Of a DNA stretch of 64,000 nucleotides, positions 24,720-31,361 are shown piece after piece. Each line of letters begins with the position of its first letter. Position 1 is the first letter of the stretch. The translations under genes were made by a program, and so were the position numbers. The notes beneath the pieces were generated by a model. It was not told the DNA's origin and searched no databases. It was given only the letters and a program-made list of their open reading frames with translations. Source of the DNA: Actinomycetes bacterium (GTDB lineage: Bacteria; Actinomycetota; Acidimicrobiia; Acidimicrobiales; Microtrichaceae); contig JAEWED010000066.1 in the NCBI GenBank assembly GCA_023389745.1, positions 57,423 through 121,422 on the forward strand. Direction: 5' to 3'.

Positions 24720-24973
24720 TCGAGCGGGAGGTCCTGCAGGTCCGACGCTCGCCGTCGGGTGAGGTGGTCGCGCTGGTCAACAAGGGCGAGCCGTGGTCGC
24801 CACGTCACGTCCGCGACGCGATCGACGACATCCGCTCCGGTGTCGTGCGCTACGTGGTGCCGTGGGCGACGCATCGAGCCCCGGTGCGCGTCTCCGCCGG
24901 GCTGCCGCCTCGCCTCGACGTCGGGTCGTCCTTGGCAGACACCGGGGGCCTCGCGCTGCTCCCGCATGGGTAG
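24716..24973 (+). CDS. DUF3892-like small protein
   Basis: This 85-aa protein shows the DUF3892 pattern: VLQVRRSPSGEVVALVNKGE, then WSPRHVRDAIDDIRSGVVRY and a final beta strand with RVSAG. The family is widespread, of unknown function, and often sits near phage or stress genes. The start is the GTG overlapping the stop of the short upstream frame. Confidence 0.6.
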   Translation: MIEREVLQVRRSPSGEVVALVNKGEPWSPRHVRDAIDDIRSGVVRYVVPWATHRAPVRVSAGLPPRLDVGSSLADTGGLALLPHG

Positions 24974-25101
24974 ACCCGCCGCGGCGAGCGGTTCGTGGCG
25001 ACACGCCGCCCGGACCGCCAGGCCGCGGCGGACGGGCAACGACGACGAGCCATGGCCCGTCCGACGCTGGCGACCCGGTCCCACCGCCACAAGGAGTCGT
25101 C

Positions 25102-25680
25102 ATGCCCGACCACGTTGATCCCCCGACACGTTCGATCCGTCCCCGCCCCGCGTCCCGCGCCGGCATGGGTGCCGTCGCGCTCGCCGGGACGCTCGTCGCC
25201 CTGCCCTCGACGGTCGCGCTGCCGTCGACGGTCGCCGCGTCGCCGACCGAGCCCGACACCGAGAGCCACTGCGTGCTCCAGGTCGTCGATCAGGAAGCCA
25301 CGGGTGAGCTCGTCACGGCGCCGCCGGTCTGCTTCGGCACCCTCGCCGAGGCACTCGAGTACGCCGGCGGTGCGCCGCTCGGCCGCGACGATGCGTCGTC
25401 GGAGGATCTCGCAGCGGCAGCGTCGATGGTGCTCGGAGTGCACTTCGAGCACCAGGACCGCACCGGCTCGTCGATCACGGTCTCGGGCACCGACTGCAGC
25501 GGCGGGTACGTGAACCTGTCCGCGGCGTGGATCAACCGGATCAGCTCCACGCAGAACGGCTGCGGAACCGTCACGTTCTTCGACGGGTTCGGCACGAGCG
25601 GCGCGTCGGAGGTCACCGGGTCCACCACCGTGAACCTCAAGGCGCTGAACGACATCGCCAACAGCGTCCAGTACGGCTGA
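25102..25680 (+). CDS. secreted protein, crystallin/inhibitor-like C-terminus
   Basis: This 192-aa exported protein has strong AAGGAG five bases before its ATG. The signal peptide ends near TVAAS, with a small internal repeat LPSTVA. The mature part has four Cys. Its C-terminal 75 residues (TGSSITVSGTDCSGGYVNL, WINRISSTQNGCG, LNDIANSVQYG) follow the pattern of secreted beta/gamma-crystallin-like and SMPI-type modules of Actinobacteria. The fold call is inferred from motif spacing. It precedes the GNAT-ACP gene by 19 bp. Confidence 0.6.
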   Translation: MPDHVDPPTRSIRPRPASRAGMGAVALAGTLVALPSTVALPSTVAASPTEPDTESHCVLQVVDQEATGELVTAPPVCFGTLAEALEYAGGAPLGRDDASSEDLAAAASMVLGVHFEHQDRTGSSITVSGTDCSGGYVNLSAAWINRISSTQNGCGTVTFFDGFGTSGASEVTGSTTVNLKALNDIANSVQYG

Positions 25681-25699
25681 GCGCGTCTCCACCCGACCC

Positions 25700-26587
25700 A
25701 TGGACGAACCCGTGACGCTGTCGTCGACCAGGGTGCGGCTGCGCTCCGTGCGTGCCACCGACGGCGACTGGCTCTACGACCTGTTGACCCGGACCAGCGG
25801 CAGCCGCTGGCGCTACCGCGGCCGCACCCCCGCACCCGGGGAGTTCCACGTCGACCTGTGGCGCGGCGTGCTGTCGCAGTTCGTCGTCACCGACGTCGAC
25901 GATCGGCCCGCCGGGCTCGTCGGCGCCTACAACGCCAACACGACCGCCGGGCACTGCCACGTCTTCGCGGTCGGCGCGACCGACCAGGGGCGCCTGATCA
26001 CCGAGGCCACCGCCCGGTTCGCGGATTGGCTCTTCGAGAGCTTCGAGTTCCACAAGCTCTGGATCGAGAGCGCCGAGTTCAACCTGGCGCAGTTCGCGAG
26101 CCTGACCGAGCTCGCGACGATCGAGGGTCGCCTCACCAACTTCGACTACTGGGGCGGGCGCTTCTGGGACCTGCTGATCCTGTCGGTCACCCAGGAGCGT
26201 TGGGTCTCGCATCGCCGCTCGTCGCGCAGCCAGTCAGCGGGCTGGCCCGGCGCGTCCGGTCCCGGCGTGATCGGCGCAGCCGCCCTGGAGGCGTTGCTCG
26301 CGCACCGCCTCCCCCTCGACTCGCTGCGTGCGGTCGAACTGCTCGACGAGCTCGAGGAGCTCGCGGGGACGGTGCTCGACTACGAGCTGCTCGACGGCAT
26401 CGACCGACTCGACCCCGTCGGGGCCGCCGAGGTCCTCGCCGCTCGCCTCGCGACCGCCGGCGCTCAGCAGTCCGGGGAACGGACCGGCGCGCCCTCGGGG
26501 AACGGCCACTCGCCGTCGGAGGTGGCGTCGACCCACAGCTCGTCGGGGCCGACCGCTTCGATCTTCGCGACGATCCAGTCGCGGTAG
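25700..26587 (+). CDS. GNAT acetyltransferase fused to acyl-carrier-like domain
   Basis: This 295-aa protein has a GNAT fold at about residues 5-165 (VTLSSTRVRLRSVRATDGDW, FVVTDVDDRPAGLVGAYN, HVFAVGATDQGRLITEA). A linker follows, then a domain at about 188-255 that reads like an acyl or peptidyl carrier: PLDSLRAVELLDELEELAG, with Ser208 placed as the phosphopantetheine site. The last 42 codons run antisense to the convergent anti-sigma gene and are probably non-conserved. The fusion suggests an acyl group loaded on the carrier and handed to or from the GNAT domain. No pathway partner is adjacent. Confidence 0.7.
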   Translation: MDEPVTLSSTRVRLRSVRATDGDWLYDLLTRTSGSRWRYRGRTPAPGEFHVDLWRGVLSQFVVTDVDDRPAGLVGAYNANTTAGHCHVFAVGATDQGRLITEATARFADWLFESFEFHKLWIESAEFNLAQFASLTELATIEGRLTNFDYWGGRFWDLLILSVTQERWVSHRRSSRSQSAGWPGASGPGVIGAAALEALLAHRLPLDSLRAVELLDELEELAGTVLDYELLDGIDRLDPVGAAEVLAARLATAGAQQSGERTGAPSGNGHSPSEVASTHSSSGPTASIFATIQSR

Positions 26588-27252
26588 GGCGACAAATCGG
26601 TGACCTCGCCCGGCGAGGGCAGCGCGAAGGTGCGCACCGTGTAGCCCTCGGCGCGCAGCTCGTCGGCGACCCGGGCGATGCCCTCGCCGACCAGCTCCCG
26701 GCATGCGAGCGGCTCACCGGGCAGCTGCGCGTCCGACGTCACGACGAACCGCTCGCCGGGTTCCGCTGCCCGACCCAGGGTCAGCTGCAGCGTGCCCTGC
26801 CAGTCGCGCGGGATCCGGAACCCCACGAACGTCGAACCGTCGGGTCCGAGCACCTCGAGCACCGGCGGCAGCTCCGAGGCCTCGGCACGCACCAGTCGAC
26901 CGACGTTCGAAGTCCCCACCGGGGCCTCGGCGACCGACACCTCGAGCCCGGCGGCGCGAGCCGCGTCCACGATCTCGTCGGCCCGCACGTCACGTCCGCT
27001 GAGCTGCAGGGTCAGATGGTCGTCATCGAGGCTGACGCGCACGTCGGCCGCCACCGGTTGCTCGTCGCGGACGATGCCGACGCCGACGACCACCAGGACC
27101 AGCGCCGCTGCGGCCATCAGGGCGACCGACCATCGAGGCACCGGACCTCGCGGTGCACGCCGACCTGTGGCACCGTCGGGCTCGTCGATGCGTCGCTCCG
27201 CGGCGACGACGAGTTGCTGTCGCAGCGCCTCGGTGAACTCGCGCTCATCCAC
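26464..27252 (-). CDS. membrane anti-sigma-like protein
   Basis: This 262-aa protein starts at GTG 27252, overlapping the sigma-factor stop by 8 bp and preceded by GGAAGGAG. A short cytoplasmic N-terminus (EREFTEALRQQLVVAAERR) is followed by one helix (about 43-60) and a 200-residue extracytoplasmic domain. The position directly after an ECF sigma gene and the topology are those of anti-sigma factors. No zinc-binding HxxxCxxC motif is visible. The external domain is a candidate sensor. Confidence 0.7.
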   Translation of the reverse strand: MDEREFTEALRQQLVVAAERRIDEPDGATGRRAPRGPVPRWSVALMAAAALVLVVVGVGIVRDEQPVAADVRVSLDDDHLTLQLSGRDVRADEIVDAARAAGLEVSVAEAPVGTSNVGRLVRAEASELPPVLEVLGPDGSTFVGFRIPRDWQGTLQLTLGRAAEPGERFVVTSDAQLPGEPLACRELVGEGIARVADELRAEGYTVRTFALPSPGEVTDLSPYRDWIVAKIEAVGPDELWVDATSDGEWPFPEGAPVRSPDC

Positions 27253-27820
27253 GATCTGCTCCTTCCCCGAGCTGCTCCCACAACTGCGACAGGCCCCTGG
27301 CCACACGTGCACGCGCGGCCTCCTCGGAGCAGCCCGCTCGCCGGGCCACCTCGACATAGGGCAGCTCCTCCACCACTCGGAGGATCACCGCGTCACGCAC
27401 CTTCGCGGAGAGCGACTGCATGCCGTCGCCGAGGGGACCGGTGAAGCGCTCCAGGTCGACGCGGATCGCGACCAGGTCCAGGTCGTCCTCGTGCATCGTG
27501 CCGACGTCGACACCGAGTCGCCGCCGCGCAGAGTCCGCCACCCGGGAGCGGCGTGCGTAGGTGCGCAGCTCGTTCTTCGCGATGCCGTAGAGCCATGCCG
27601 TGGGGGCGGGAGCTCGCGTCGCGTCGTAGCTGGCCAGCGACGCGAGTGCCTTGGAGTAGGTCTCGGCGCACAGGTCGGCGGCGACGTCACCGGCCGCGGT
27701 GCGCTGACGGAACCAACGCAGCAGTCCCCCGACGGTCTCGACGTAGAACGTCTCGAACGCGGCGACCTCGCCGGCCTGTGCACGCTCGAGCAGATCCGGG
27801 GATCTCGTCGCCTCCTCCAC
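27245..27820 (-). CDS. ECF RNA polymerase sigma factor
   Basis: This 191-aa ECF sigma factor has region 2 in the first 90 residues (AFETFYVETVGGLLRWFRQR, DLCAETYSKAL, AWLYGIAKNEL). Region 4 near the end reads LPYVEVARRAGCSEEAARAR. It overlaps the downstream membrane protein by 8 bp. A GGAAC-16-GTC element lies directly before its GTG start, so it is probably autoregulated and leaderless. Confidence 0.88.
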   Translation of the reverse strand: MEEATRSPDLLERAQAGEVAAFETFYVETVGGLLRWFRQRTAAGDVAADLCAETYSKALASLASYDATRAPAPTAWLYGIAKNELRTYARRSRVADSARRRLGVDVGTMHEDDLDLVAIRVDLERFTGPLGDGMQSLSAKVRDAVILRVVEELPYVEVARRAGCSEEAARARVARGLSQLWEQLGEGADRG

Positions 27821-27825
27821 TGCTC

Positions 27826-27849
27826 GACACCGTGCACCCGTGACGTTCC
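27826..27849 (-). promoter_or_regulatory. ECF-type promoter (GGAAC N16 GTC)
   Basis: On the minus strand GGAAC (27849-27845) and GTC (27828-27826) are separated by exactly 16 bp, the canonical ECF spacing. The GTG start of the sigma gene begins six bases after the -10 element, which implies a leaderless transcript. Confidence 0.5.
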
Positions 27850-27890
27850 GTGCGCAAACTCGTCCGTCGCGGCCTTCACCGCCGCGGCCG

Positions 27891-28553
27891 TCACGGCAGC
27901 ATCCTCACCGGCCGGAAGCCGAGGTCGGCCGCGAACATGGCGAGCTCCAAGCGGTTCCTCGCACCGAAGCTGCGGAACAGCACCGCGAGCTCACGCTTCA
28001 CCGACGCCCCCGACAGGTAGAGGCCCCGCGCGATCTCGGCGGTGGACTGCCCGGCCATGAGCGCGCCGAGGATGCCCTCCTGTCGCTCGGTCAGATCCGG
28101 CATGCGTGACGCGATCTCGAGCACGCGCAGCGGCACCGCACCCCAGCCACCCGCGACCGATGCCATGGCGTGTGCGAGCTCCGAGGGGTGGTCCGTCGGG
28201 ATCACCGACGCGACGGTGCCGGCAGCGAACGCACGCAGGGCCCGCTGGCACTGCAGCGGCGAGGGCTCGACGACCAGCACCGTGCGCGACGAGGTCTGCT
28301 CGGCCTCGAGCGCCACCACCCGGTCGCGCACGATCACCGCTCCCGACGGATGGTTCCGCACGACGTCCCAGCCGTCTCTCGACGCCACGTGCGTCAGTGC
28401 TTCCCGGAGCATCTCGCTCCGCACGTCGAGGGTGCACACGCCGTCGGCGTCAGCGATCGCGGTGGGAGCGGTACGAACCGACGCTCTCCCGTCACCGGTC
28501 GTCACCGCTCCCACCATGGCCAGTACTTGGCACGAGCGCAGATTCCGTGACAT
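27891..28553 (-). CDS. LuxR-family regulator
   Basis: This protein of about 220 aa has an N-terminal half resembling a degenerate receiver or sensor (VVRNHPSGAVIVRDRVVALE). A C-terminal LuxR helix-turn-helix follows: LTERQEGILGALMAGQSTAEIARGL, VKRELAVLFRSFGARNRLEL. The usual phospho-acceptor Asp is not obvious. It is divergent from a GGDEF gene, so joint regulation is plausible. The start could be 28553 or 28517. Confidence 0.7.
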   Translation of the reverse strand: MSRNLRSCQVLAMVGAVTTGDGRASVRTAPTAIADADGVCTLDVRSEMLREALTHVASRDGWDVVRNHPSGAVIVRDRVVALEAEQTSSRTVLVVEPSPLQCQRALRAFAAGTVASVIPTDHPSELAHAMASVAGGWGAVPLRVLEIASRMPDLTERQEGILGALMAGQSTAEIARGLYLSGASVKRELAVLFRSFGARNRLELAMFAADLGFRPVRMLP

Positions 28554-28645
28554 CCGCGATCCCACCCACCGGGGGCGGCCCGCCCCGGGAGCGGGGACCG
28601 CACGGAGTTCTTCACTCCGGGCGCCGATCGTTCGATGAGAACTCC

Positions 28646-29704
28646 ATGCACAACGGACGCAGCATCTCGCCCTCGATGCTGGTGGCGCGCCCTGACGCCG
28701 GTCCATTGCTCCGCCTCGGGTCATCGGCGTCGGAGCTCCAGGTGGTCGTGCTGGGCTGGATGCTGTGCATCGGCGGCCTGTTCGCCGTCGGCGGCAGTCG
28801 CTTCTCGGCCCGCGACGACGCACGTCAGCTCATCCTCGGCGTCGGGGTGCTCTCGGTGCTGATCGGGGTGATCACCCTGCTCCGACGACACCGGGTGTCG
28901 CCGCTCGGTGTGCACCTGGGCCTGTTCGTCGGGGCGCTCATGGTGACCCTGATCAGCGCGACGACCGACAACGCCGCCGCGATGGGTGCCGGTGCCTGCT
29001 TCGTGGTGTGGATCGCGATCTACGCGGCGTGCTTCTTCACGCCTCGCCAGACCGTCGTGCACCTGGGGCTCGCCCTGGTCATGTTGAGCGTGGCGCTGAG
29101 CGTCACGTGGTCGGACCCGATGGTGGTCGCCGTCGTCGTGGTGTCGGCCGCGGTCAACGCGGCGGTCGCCGCGACCTGCGTGGGTTGGCTGTCGGTGCAG
29201 CTGCGCCGGACCGCCACGCTCGACACGCTGACCGGGTTGGCGAACACCGCCGCGTGGCGTGAAGCGCTCAGCGCCGAGGTGGCGCGGGCGGACCGCACCG
29301 GTGAGCCGTTCACCGTGGCGTTCATCGACGTCGACGGGCTCAAGTCGGTCAACGACCGGGGCGGTCACGCGGCAGGCGACGAGCTGCTCGCGACGGTCGC
29401 GGAGTGCCTGCGCCAAGGGGTACGTCGGTGCGACACCGTCGCCCGGGTCGGCGGCGACGAGTTCGTGATCGCGCTGCCGAACACGCCCGAGTCCGCGGCC
29501 GAGGCGATGATGGATCGCCTGCGTCGCGACGCGCCTGCGTCGTTCTCGGTCGGCGTCGCGCAGCGTCGTCCCCACGAGGGGCCGACGTCGCTGGTCGAGC
29601 GTGCCGACGCCGAGATGTACCGGCGCAAGCGTCGCCGCGCCGCCGAGGCGGCAGAGGCCGCCGCCCGGGCCGAACGCGAGCACCGGCACCGCCGGGTCAG
29701 CTGA
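28646..29704 (+). CDS. membrane diguanylate cyclase (GGDEF)
   Basis: This protein of about 352 aa has five to six N-terminal membrane helices and a GGDEF domain from about residue 190. The active motif GGDEF is intact in RVGGDEFVIALPN, preceded by LDTLTGLANTAAW and FIDVDGLKSVNDRGGH. It makes cyclic di-GMP from two GTP. The product inhibitory RxxD site is not clear. It ends in an Ala/Glu/Arg-rich helix. It is divergent from the LuxR gene. Confidence 0.88.
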   Translation: MHNGRSISPSMLVARPDAGPLLRLGSSASELQVVVLGWMLCIGGLFAVGGSRFSARDDARQLILGVGVLSVLIGVITLLRRHRVSPLGVHLGLFVGALMVTLISATTDNAAAMGAGACFVVWIAIYAACFFTPRQTVVHLGLALVMLSVALSVTWSDPMVVAVVVVSAAVNAAVAATCVGWLSVQLRRTATLDTLTGLANTAAWREALSAEVARADRTGEPFTVAFIDVDGLKSVNDRGGHAAGDELLATVAECLRQGVRRCDTVARVGGDEFVIALPNTPESAAEAMMDRLRRDAPASFSVGVAQRRPHEGPTSLVERADAEMYRRKRRRAAEAAEAAARAEREHRHRRVS

Positions 29705-29820
29705 CCCACGGCCCCTCGGCGGGCGACGGTCGACGGCGCCGCTGAACGGATCCTCAAGCGGCCGCTGCGGTGAGGGCGCCCTGCGCTCCTACCGTGTTGG
29801 CCCATGCACGGGGGACGACG

Positions 29821-30516
29821 TTGATCGACGACCTGACCGACTGGGTCACCGACACCATCGAGGCGCTGGGCTACCTGGGCGTCGCGTTGCTGGTGGCGCT
29901 CGAGAGCGTGTTCCCGCCGATCCCGTCGGAGATCGTGCTGCCGCTGGCGGGCTTCGTCGCCGGTCGGGGCGACGCCTCGGTGCTCGGCATGGTCGTCGCG
30001 TCGACCGCCGGCTCGGTCGTGGGGTCGTGGGTGCTCTACGGGATCTCGGCCGCGATCGGTCCCGACCGGTTGCACGCGTTCGTCGAGCGCTACGGCCGCT
30101 GGTTCGGCGTCAAGGTCGCCGACCTGCAGCGCGCCGAGGACTGGTTCGACCGGCGCTCCGACATGGCGGTGTTCTTCGGTCGGTGCGTGCCGCTGGTGCG
30201 GTCCCTGGTGTCGGTGCCGGCGGGCTTCCGCCGCATGCCGCTGTTGCGCTTCACCGCGTTCACCGCGGCCGGTTCTGCCGTGTGGAACCTGGCGTTGATC
30301 GGCGCGGGTGCGCTGCTCGGCGAGCAGTGGCACGTCGTCGGCGAGTGGGTCAGCAAGCTGCAGACCGTCGTGATCGCGGCGATCGTGATGGGCGTCGCCT
30401 GGTGGGTGTGGCATCGGTTCATCGCCCCGCGCATGCGGCGCTCCGACGAGGAGCTGGCGCCCTCGAACGACCGTGTGGGCACCTCGAACGAGGACGGGCC
30501 TGCCGATCGTCGGTGA
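29821..30516 (+). CDS. DedA family membrane protein
   Basis: This protein of about 231 aa belongs to the DedA/SNARE-associated family, now linked to phospholipid and undecaprenyl-phosphate scrambling or transport. Diagnostic parts are LESVFPPIPSEIVLPLAGF near the N-terminus and FFGRCVPLVRSLVSVPAGF in the middle. TTG 29821 with GGGGGA upstream is chosen, and GTG 29794 is an alternative. The C-terminal tail is hydrophilic. Confidence 0.85.
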   Translation: MIDDLTDWVTDTIEALGYLGVALLVALESVFPPIPSEIVLPLAGFVAGRGDASVLGMVVASTAGSVVGSWVLYGISAAIGPDRLHAFVERYGRWFGVKVADLQRAEDWFDRRSDMAVFFGRCVPLVRSLVSVPAGFRRMPLLRFTAFTAAGSAVWNLALIGAGALLGEQWHVVGEWVSKLQTVVIAAIVMGVAWWVWHRFIAPRMRRSDEELAPSNDRVGTSNEDGPADRR

Positions 30517-30624
30517 CGACGTTCACGTGGGTGGATTCACCCGTTTTGTTGCATTTTCGTGACGAAACGTCGTAGAACCGTCAACGGCCATTGACCCCGT
30601 CTCGTTGTCGGTGAGGTGTGGCCC

Positions 30625-30727
30625 GGGATGCTCCTGCTGGGGAGCCCGAGCATCCCGTCCAGTCCATACGACGTCAGCATCTCTACATCTCGACTTCCCC
30701 CGCTGATGTCACGCCCGAAGCGGGCGT
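30625..30727 (+). promoter_or_regulatory. structured 5' leader of the Rpf-like gene
   Basis: Two perfect hairpins lie in the 234-bp gap. GGGATGCTC (30625-30633) pairs with GAGCATCCC (30648-30656), and ACGCCCG (30711-30717) pairs with CGGGCGT (30721-30727) just upstream of the ribosome site. The second could be extended by GATGT/ACATC. They suggest a regulated leader. I see no match to the ydaO consensus known upstream of rpf genes. Confidence 0.45.
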
Positions 30728-30750
30728 CAACATCCCAAGGAAGACACACC

Positions 30751-31158
30751 ATGAAGCGAACCCCTCGATCCGCGCGCGTGCTGCTGGGTTCAGCACTGCT
30801 GTTGGGCGCCGTCGTGTTCACCAGCTGCACCCCGGCCCAGATCGCCGCTGTGCGTGCCCACCACGAGAGCCTCGTGGCCAACGACAAGTTCCACCACGTC
30901 GTCTCCGATGCGGGCCTTGCCCGTCTGCGCCAGTGCGAGTCCAACGGCAACTACGGCATCGTGTCGAAGAACGGCTCGTTCCGGGGCGCCTACCAGTTCC
31001 ACCGCGGCACCTGGAACGCCGTGGCGAACCGTCACTACCCCCACCTCGCCGGCGTCGATCCGGCCGCCGCGAGCCACTACGACCAGGACCGCATGGCACG
31101 TGCGCTGTGGTCCGAGCAGGGCCGTCGCCCCTGGCCGCACTGCGGCAAGCGGGTCTGA
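30751..31158 (+). CDS. resuscitation-promoting-factor-like lipoprotein
   Basis: This 135-aa protein has a signal peptide ending in lipobox FTSC (Cys about 26). Its C-terminal transglycosylase-like/Rpf domain (about 54-135) begins LARLRQCESNGNYGIVSKNG, with the catalytic Glu about 63, and has paired Cys and conserved GAYQFHRGTWNAVA. Rpf-type enzymes cleave peptidoglycan and promote regrowth from dormancy. An AAGGAAG ribosome site precedes the ATG. Lipid anchoring would hold it at the membrane rather than secrete it. Confidence 0.88.
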   Translation: MKRTPRSARVLLGSALLLGAVVFTSCTPAQIAAVRAHHESLVANDKFHHVVSDAGLARLRQCESNGNYGIVSKNGSFRGAYQFHRGTWNAVANRHYPHLAGVDPAAASHYDQDRMARALWSEQGRRPWPHCGKRV

Positions 31159-31221
31159 CCCGCTGCGGGCGCAATCCATCTGGAGCGCCGGAGCGAGTCG
31201 CTGTAGAGTGACTCGCTCACT

Positions 31222-31295
31222 GCGCTCGTAGCTCAATTGGATAGAGCATCTGACTACGGATCAGAAGGTTAGGGGTTCGAGTCCCTTCGAGCGCA
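31222..31295 (+). tRNA. tRNA-Arg (ACG)
   Basis: Acceptor GCGCTCG pairs with CGAGCGC (31288-31294). The anticodon stem TCTGA/TCAGA encloses CTACGGA with anticodon ACG. The T arm is AGGGG-TTCGAGT-CCCTT. It is 74 nt with no encoded CCA. Confidence 0.97.
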
Positions 31296-31301
31296 CAGAG
31301 T

Positions 31302-31337
31302 CGGAACCCCCGCCACGGCGGGGGTTCCGCCGTTTTT
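31302..31337 (+). terminator. strong intrinsic terminator after tRNA-Arg
   Basis: CGGAACCCCCGC and GCGGGGGTTCCG form a perfect 12-bp stem over CACG, followed two bases later by GTTTTT. It is the clearest Rho-independent terminator in the window. Confidence 0.92.
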
Positions 31338-31361
31338 CGACCGACAGCCGATCCGCGCTGG

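Noticed and set aside
30517..30750. ydaO-type cyclic di-AMP riboswitch upstream of the Rpf-like gene
   Set aside because: Hairpins are present, but I could not match the conserved ydaO core by eye, so it is listed only as a structured leader.
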